A stretch of 34,099 nucleotides of DNA from Clostridia bacterium (GTDB taxonomy: Bacteria > Bacillota > Clostridia > Christensenellales > Borkfalkiaceae), in the NCBI GenBank assembly GCA_017471945.1, contig JAFURH010000011.1:1-34099 (forward strand), read 5' to 3'. Position numbers and translations under genes: made by a program. Below the pieces are notes generated by a model that made no database searches, was not told the DNA's origin, and saw only the letters and a list, made by a program, of their open reading frames with translations. Shown piece by piece: positions 32,000 through 34,099 of this stretch. Each line of letters begins with the position of its first letter. Within the stretch, counting starts at the first letter, position 1.

Positions 32000-33280
32000 T
32001 TAATATTTTCCAATAGCCTGTTTTTTTGAACTAACACGTTCTACATAACCTAAATCTTTTAAGATTTTTTCATTTTTCTTAATACATTGTTGACTTAAAG
32101 ATAATTTTTCGGATAATTGTATAACCGTAAGGCTCGAATCCTGTTTTAACAATGCAAGTATTTTTATTTGCGTTGTATTCAATTTATGGTCTACTTTTTC
32201 GGGATTCAACTCATAATTATATGGAATAGAAACCCGTAAAAAATTATCCATAAAAGTAAATACTTCTTTGTTATATTTGTCCACGACCAGTAAAACCCCG
32301 TTCCCGTTTGTTCAATTAAACCGAGCTGTATAAAAATCCTCGTCAATATGTCGTGTACGGGACGACTTATTCCGCTGAAAAAGTCTGTTTTACTTAAATT
32401 GTGCGGCAATCCGTCCGTCGAAATAATTTCCAAGTGATCGGAAAACAAATAAACAGCAGGGGGAGTTCCGTCTTTCCAATCATTATGCAGACAAGCATTA
32501 AACCATACCTCACGGAAAGCGTCCGTATCAAATAAGCGTATGTCTTTTCTTATTCCATTTTCAAAAAGCGTTTTTGTTTCATTGATAACGTCCACGCAAT
32601 AATCAAAGGCTTCCTGCATTGCCACTATCAAGCATTTGTAGCCGTATTCATTCCGTCGAACGATATTGCTTGCTTTCGTTGTGCCGTCAAATCTAACGAC
32701 CTTTATAGAATAATCGTTTTTATCTGCCAATAACTCTGCTTGCAAATTATATAAGCCATTTTGATTTTTTAACTTTAAGTTTTCTTCAAAACTTTCTTCG
32801 TTGAGTGTCAGCCCTCGACTTTTATATAACATTCTCAAATAGTCAAAAGTCCGACTTTGTGTTCTTGCATCCATATCAATTATGCGAACTTTTGCTTTTG
32901 ATAATTTCCAATGATAATTTTCAATTTGTTCTTCGGTCATACTACGGCTACTTGTTCCCATACGAACATAACAGCCGTTTGTGCTTCTACCGTATTTTTT
33001 GATATAGTAAAGGGCGTTGCCCTTCTTTACTTTTACTTCGACAACGTGTTTTCCGTCCACGAATTTCGTTCCGATTTCTACAAATTCCTGTGGATTAGGT
33101 AAAATCTGCGTGGTTACTATATCGGCAATCTTTTTCAATGTATCGTCAAGATTATTAATGCCGATAACACTTCCGTCATCTTCCACGCCTATATAAATTC
33201 AAAAACGCAACGAGTGTCTTTTCAAAGGTATCGTTGAGTATTCTTTTCAATTCGACGGTTTCCGTTTCTTGAAATTTCAT
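32000..33280 (-). pseudogene. AlbA_2/ATPase-type (COG2865-like) transcriptional regulator, two frame-breaking lesions
   Basis: The original start is ATG 33280 after AAGGGA. It opens with an AlbA_2 (Schlafen-like) domain (ETETVELKRILNDTFEKTLVAFLN), but the frame then runs into TGA. The continuation YIGVEDDGSVIGINNLDD lies in another frame, and the usual hinge (about five residues, with GG) is absent, so a deletion of roughly 16 bases is likely. A second break near 32296 falls in a GGGG run at LIEQTGTG; restoring one G joins it to VLLVVDKYNKEVF and the C-terminal winged-helix (residues like TTQIKILALLKQDSSLTVIQLSEKLSLSQQ). The middle keeps the ATPase-like AVYLFSDHLEIISTDGLPHNLS. The region is more AT-rich than its neighbours and its genes look foreign. 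An assembly error could explain the G loss but not the deletion so easily. Confidence 0.82.
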
Positions 33281-33308
33281 TGTCTGTATCCCTTAATCTC
33301 TTTTTTAT

Positions 33309-33337
33309 ATTATACCCTTAAACTATAAATTTTTCAA
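33309..33337 (-). promoter_or_regulatory. Promoter of the AlbA-type pseudogene
   Basis: On the minus strand TTGAAA (33332-33337) and TATAAT (33309-33314) are separated by 17 bases, and the ATG at 33280 follows 28 bases later. The promoter is intact although the gene is broken. Confidence 0.65.
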
Positions 33338-33386
33338 GGCGTTTCGTAAGGGATTATAAATTATTTTGTTATTTTTACATTGATTT

Positions 33387-33752
33387 TTAGGCTACTTTGA
33401 TATGAGTATTTTTTGTTTGCAGTCTATTTGTCAAGTTTACACTGGTTAAATTACACTTTTCGAACGCACTATCCCCAATGCTCGTGATTTTCTCTCCGTT
33501 GATTTCAGACGGGATTTCCAAAACGGATAACGTTTTCCCGTATTCCGTTCAGCCCGTAATCACGCCGTTTACCCCACAAAAAATCGGGTAATCGTAAGCT
33601 TCTCCCGAATAACCGCCGCCTTGTTCGGTATTCGTTTCCCCGCCGTTTGCGGACTTTTTGCTTTCTTCCTCGCACGCCCCCAAGCCAAAAGTCGCGAATC
33701 AGACCGTCAAGCACGCAAGTAAACCTACTAATACTTTTTTGATTTTTTTCAT
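33387..33752 (-). pseudogene. Decayed LRR (BspA-type) lipoprotein gene
   Basis: From ATG 33752 the frame reads a typical lipoprotein signal, MKKIKKVLVGLLACLTV, then TGA (33699-33701), then FATFGLGACEEE with an intact lipobox Cys. The linker is Gly- and Ser-rich. After a second in-frame TGA near 33542-33544, LRR_5 sequence appears (LEIPSEINGEKITSIGDSAFEKCNLTSVNL) before the frame ends at TAA 33387-33389. At 121 codons it is far shorter than any working LRR protein here. Elsewhere in the window TGA is a normal stop, so recoding is not supported. No good SD is seen. It is a remnant paralogue of the LRR lipoproteins at 18.0-19.0 and 6.0-9.1 kb. Confidence 0.78.
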
Positions 33753-33867
33753 TTTTTTAACGCCGCCTACGAATAATTTTAGCCCCCTAAAAAGTCAAGT
33801 ATTTGGCAGTATACAAATAGAAATTTGATAATAATTTTTTATTTGCTTGGCATTATGATATTCGTAA

Positions 33868-33905
33868 AGTCCTTGGGATTGCTTCACTTCGTTCGCAATG
33901 ACCGT
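33868..33905. repeat. Short intergenic repeat, copy 2
   Basis: This copy begins AGTCCTTGGGATTGCTTC and ends GCAATGACCGT, aligning with 3443-3483 in the same orientation. Its minus-strand form is close to the GTCATTGCGA...GAAGCAATCC sequence that recurs between genes in many bacterial genomes. It lies in the 238-base gene-free stretch 33753-33990, where I otherwise see only the terminator. Confidence 0.7.
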
Positions 33906-33926
33906 AGGCTCTCCCAAAAGAGGTTT

Positions 33927-33972
33927 AAAAAATAAGCAAAAGGAGCTATCGCATTAAACAACAGCTCCTTTT
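33927..33972 (-). terminator. Rho-independent terminator of the right-edge gene
   Basis: A 10-bp stem (AAAAGGAGCT at 33938-33947, complement at 33963-33972) with a 15-base loop is followed on the minus strand by GCTTATTTTTT. It lies 18 bases past the stop codon of the gene entering from the right edge. Confidence 0.8.
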
Positions 33973-33990
33973 TCTTATCTTTATTTTAGT

Positions 33991-34098
33991 TTACAAGTCT
34001 ATATCGGGACTTATTTCCCTGATGACTTTCTTTTTTTGTTCGTTAAACAAATTTTGGAAAAACTCCCGCACGACTCTCTCTACCATTTCGTTGCGTAT
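33991..34098 (-). CDS. C-terminal fragment of an unidentified protein, 5'-truncated by window edge
   Basis: A 35-codon open frame runs in from the right edge and stops at TAA 33991-33993. It reads NEMVERVVREFFQNLF, then a basic stretch NEQKKKVIREI, then SPDIDL. The piece is charged and probably helical. It is followed at once by a good terminator, which supports a genuine gene end. I do not recognise the family from so short a piece. Codon use is AT-rich like the neighbouring pseudogene, so it may belong to the same acquired or decaying margin. Confidence 0.55.
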   Translation of the reverse strand: MRNEMVERVVREFFQNLFNEQKKKVIREISPDIDL

Positions 34099-34099
34099 C

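Noticed and set aside
32280-32310. Programmed -1 frameshift joining the two parts of the AlbA-type gene
   Set aside because: The codons ACG GGG TTT do not form a standard X-XXY-YYZ slippery site, and a second, unrelated lesion further upstream already breaks the gene.
33505-33714. 69-codon minus-strand open frame near the right end
   Set aside because: The in-register frame beside it reads a lipoprotein signal and LRR sequence with two TGA codons; this open frame gives no meaningful protein.
33387-33752. TGA recoded as a sense codon in the LRR remnant
   Set aside because: TGA ends other genes here (for example fucU), Trp is encoded by TGG throughout, and the remnant is also truncated, so nonsense decay is simpler.
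1-34099. CRISPR arrays, tRNA or rRNA genes, insertion sequences, LPXTG sorting signals
   Set aside because: I looked for regular repeat-spacer runs, tRNA- or rRNA-like segments, transposase motifs with terminal inverted repeats, and C-terminal LPXTG-helix-basic tails, and saw none.

Overview
The window looks like accessory carbohydrate-use DNA from an anaerobic, probably gut-dwelling Bacillota of the class Clostridia. A Christensenellales-type lineage is possible but unproven. The signs are strong AGGAGG-type ribosome binding sites, Gram-positive lipoprotein signals, BspA-type leucine-rich-repeat (LRR) surface proteins, and an Lpl/YtcP-type sugar ABC importer with no ATPase of its own. No rRNA, tRNA, CRISPR array or insertion sequence was seen. 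Nearly everything is on the minus strand; the one clear plus-strand gene is an AraC-type regulator.

Layout, in minus-strand reading order from the right edge. (1) 34.1-31.9 kb is a decayed, AT-richer margin. It holds the 3' end of an unknown gene with a terminator, an LRR-lipoprotein pseudogene with two internal TGA codons, and an AlbA/Schlafen-type regulator pseudogene with two frame-breaking lesions. (2) 31.75-21.6 kb is a cytoplasmic sugar-cleaving operon: a DUF6067/GH123-like protein, a divergent GH95-like enzyme, three tandem paralogous alpha/beta-hydrolase esterases and a short GH2. A bidirectional terminator separates it from the regulator. (3) 21.55-19.1 kb holds the AraC-type regulator, divergent from a family GH4 enzyme with the CHEV motif of alpha-galacturonidases (LplD type). 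(4) 19.0-3.56 kb is a long uptake and surface operon: LRR lipoprotein, solute-binding lipoprotein, two permeases, a secreted 1031-residue Ig-like/beta-sandwich protein, a DUF4838 lipoprotein, a 1048-residue LRR lipoprotein, a 43-residue small protein missed by normal length cut-offs, and a 742-residue LRR protein translationally coupled to it. (5) 3.4-0 kb holds an alpha/beta-hydrolase::SGNH fusion, an EamA-type transporter, an L-fucose mutarotase (FucU) and a second SGNH esterase that runs off the left edge.

Working model (inference): acidic, acetylated plant oligosaccharides, plausibly pectic, are captured at the cell surface and imported by the LplABC-like transporter. Inside, a bank of esterases removes acyl groups and GH4, GH2, GH95-like and DUF6067 enzymes cleave the sugars. 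None of those enzymes has a signal peptide, so breakdown is largely intracellular. The GH4 and DUF6067 promoters share a 72-bp ungapped region (52 of 72 positions identical by hand count). It carries a perfect -10, a weak -35 and AAGATT-type direct repeats 21 bp apart, which is the spacing expected for an AraC-family activator. The regulator between the two operons is the obvious candidate.
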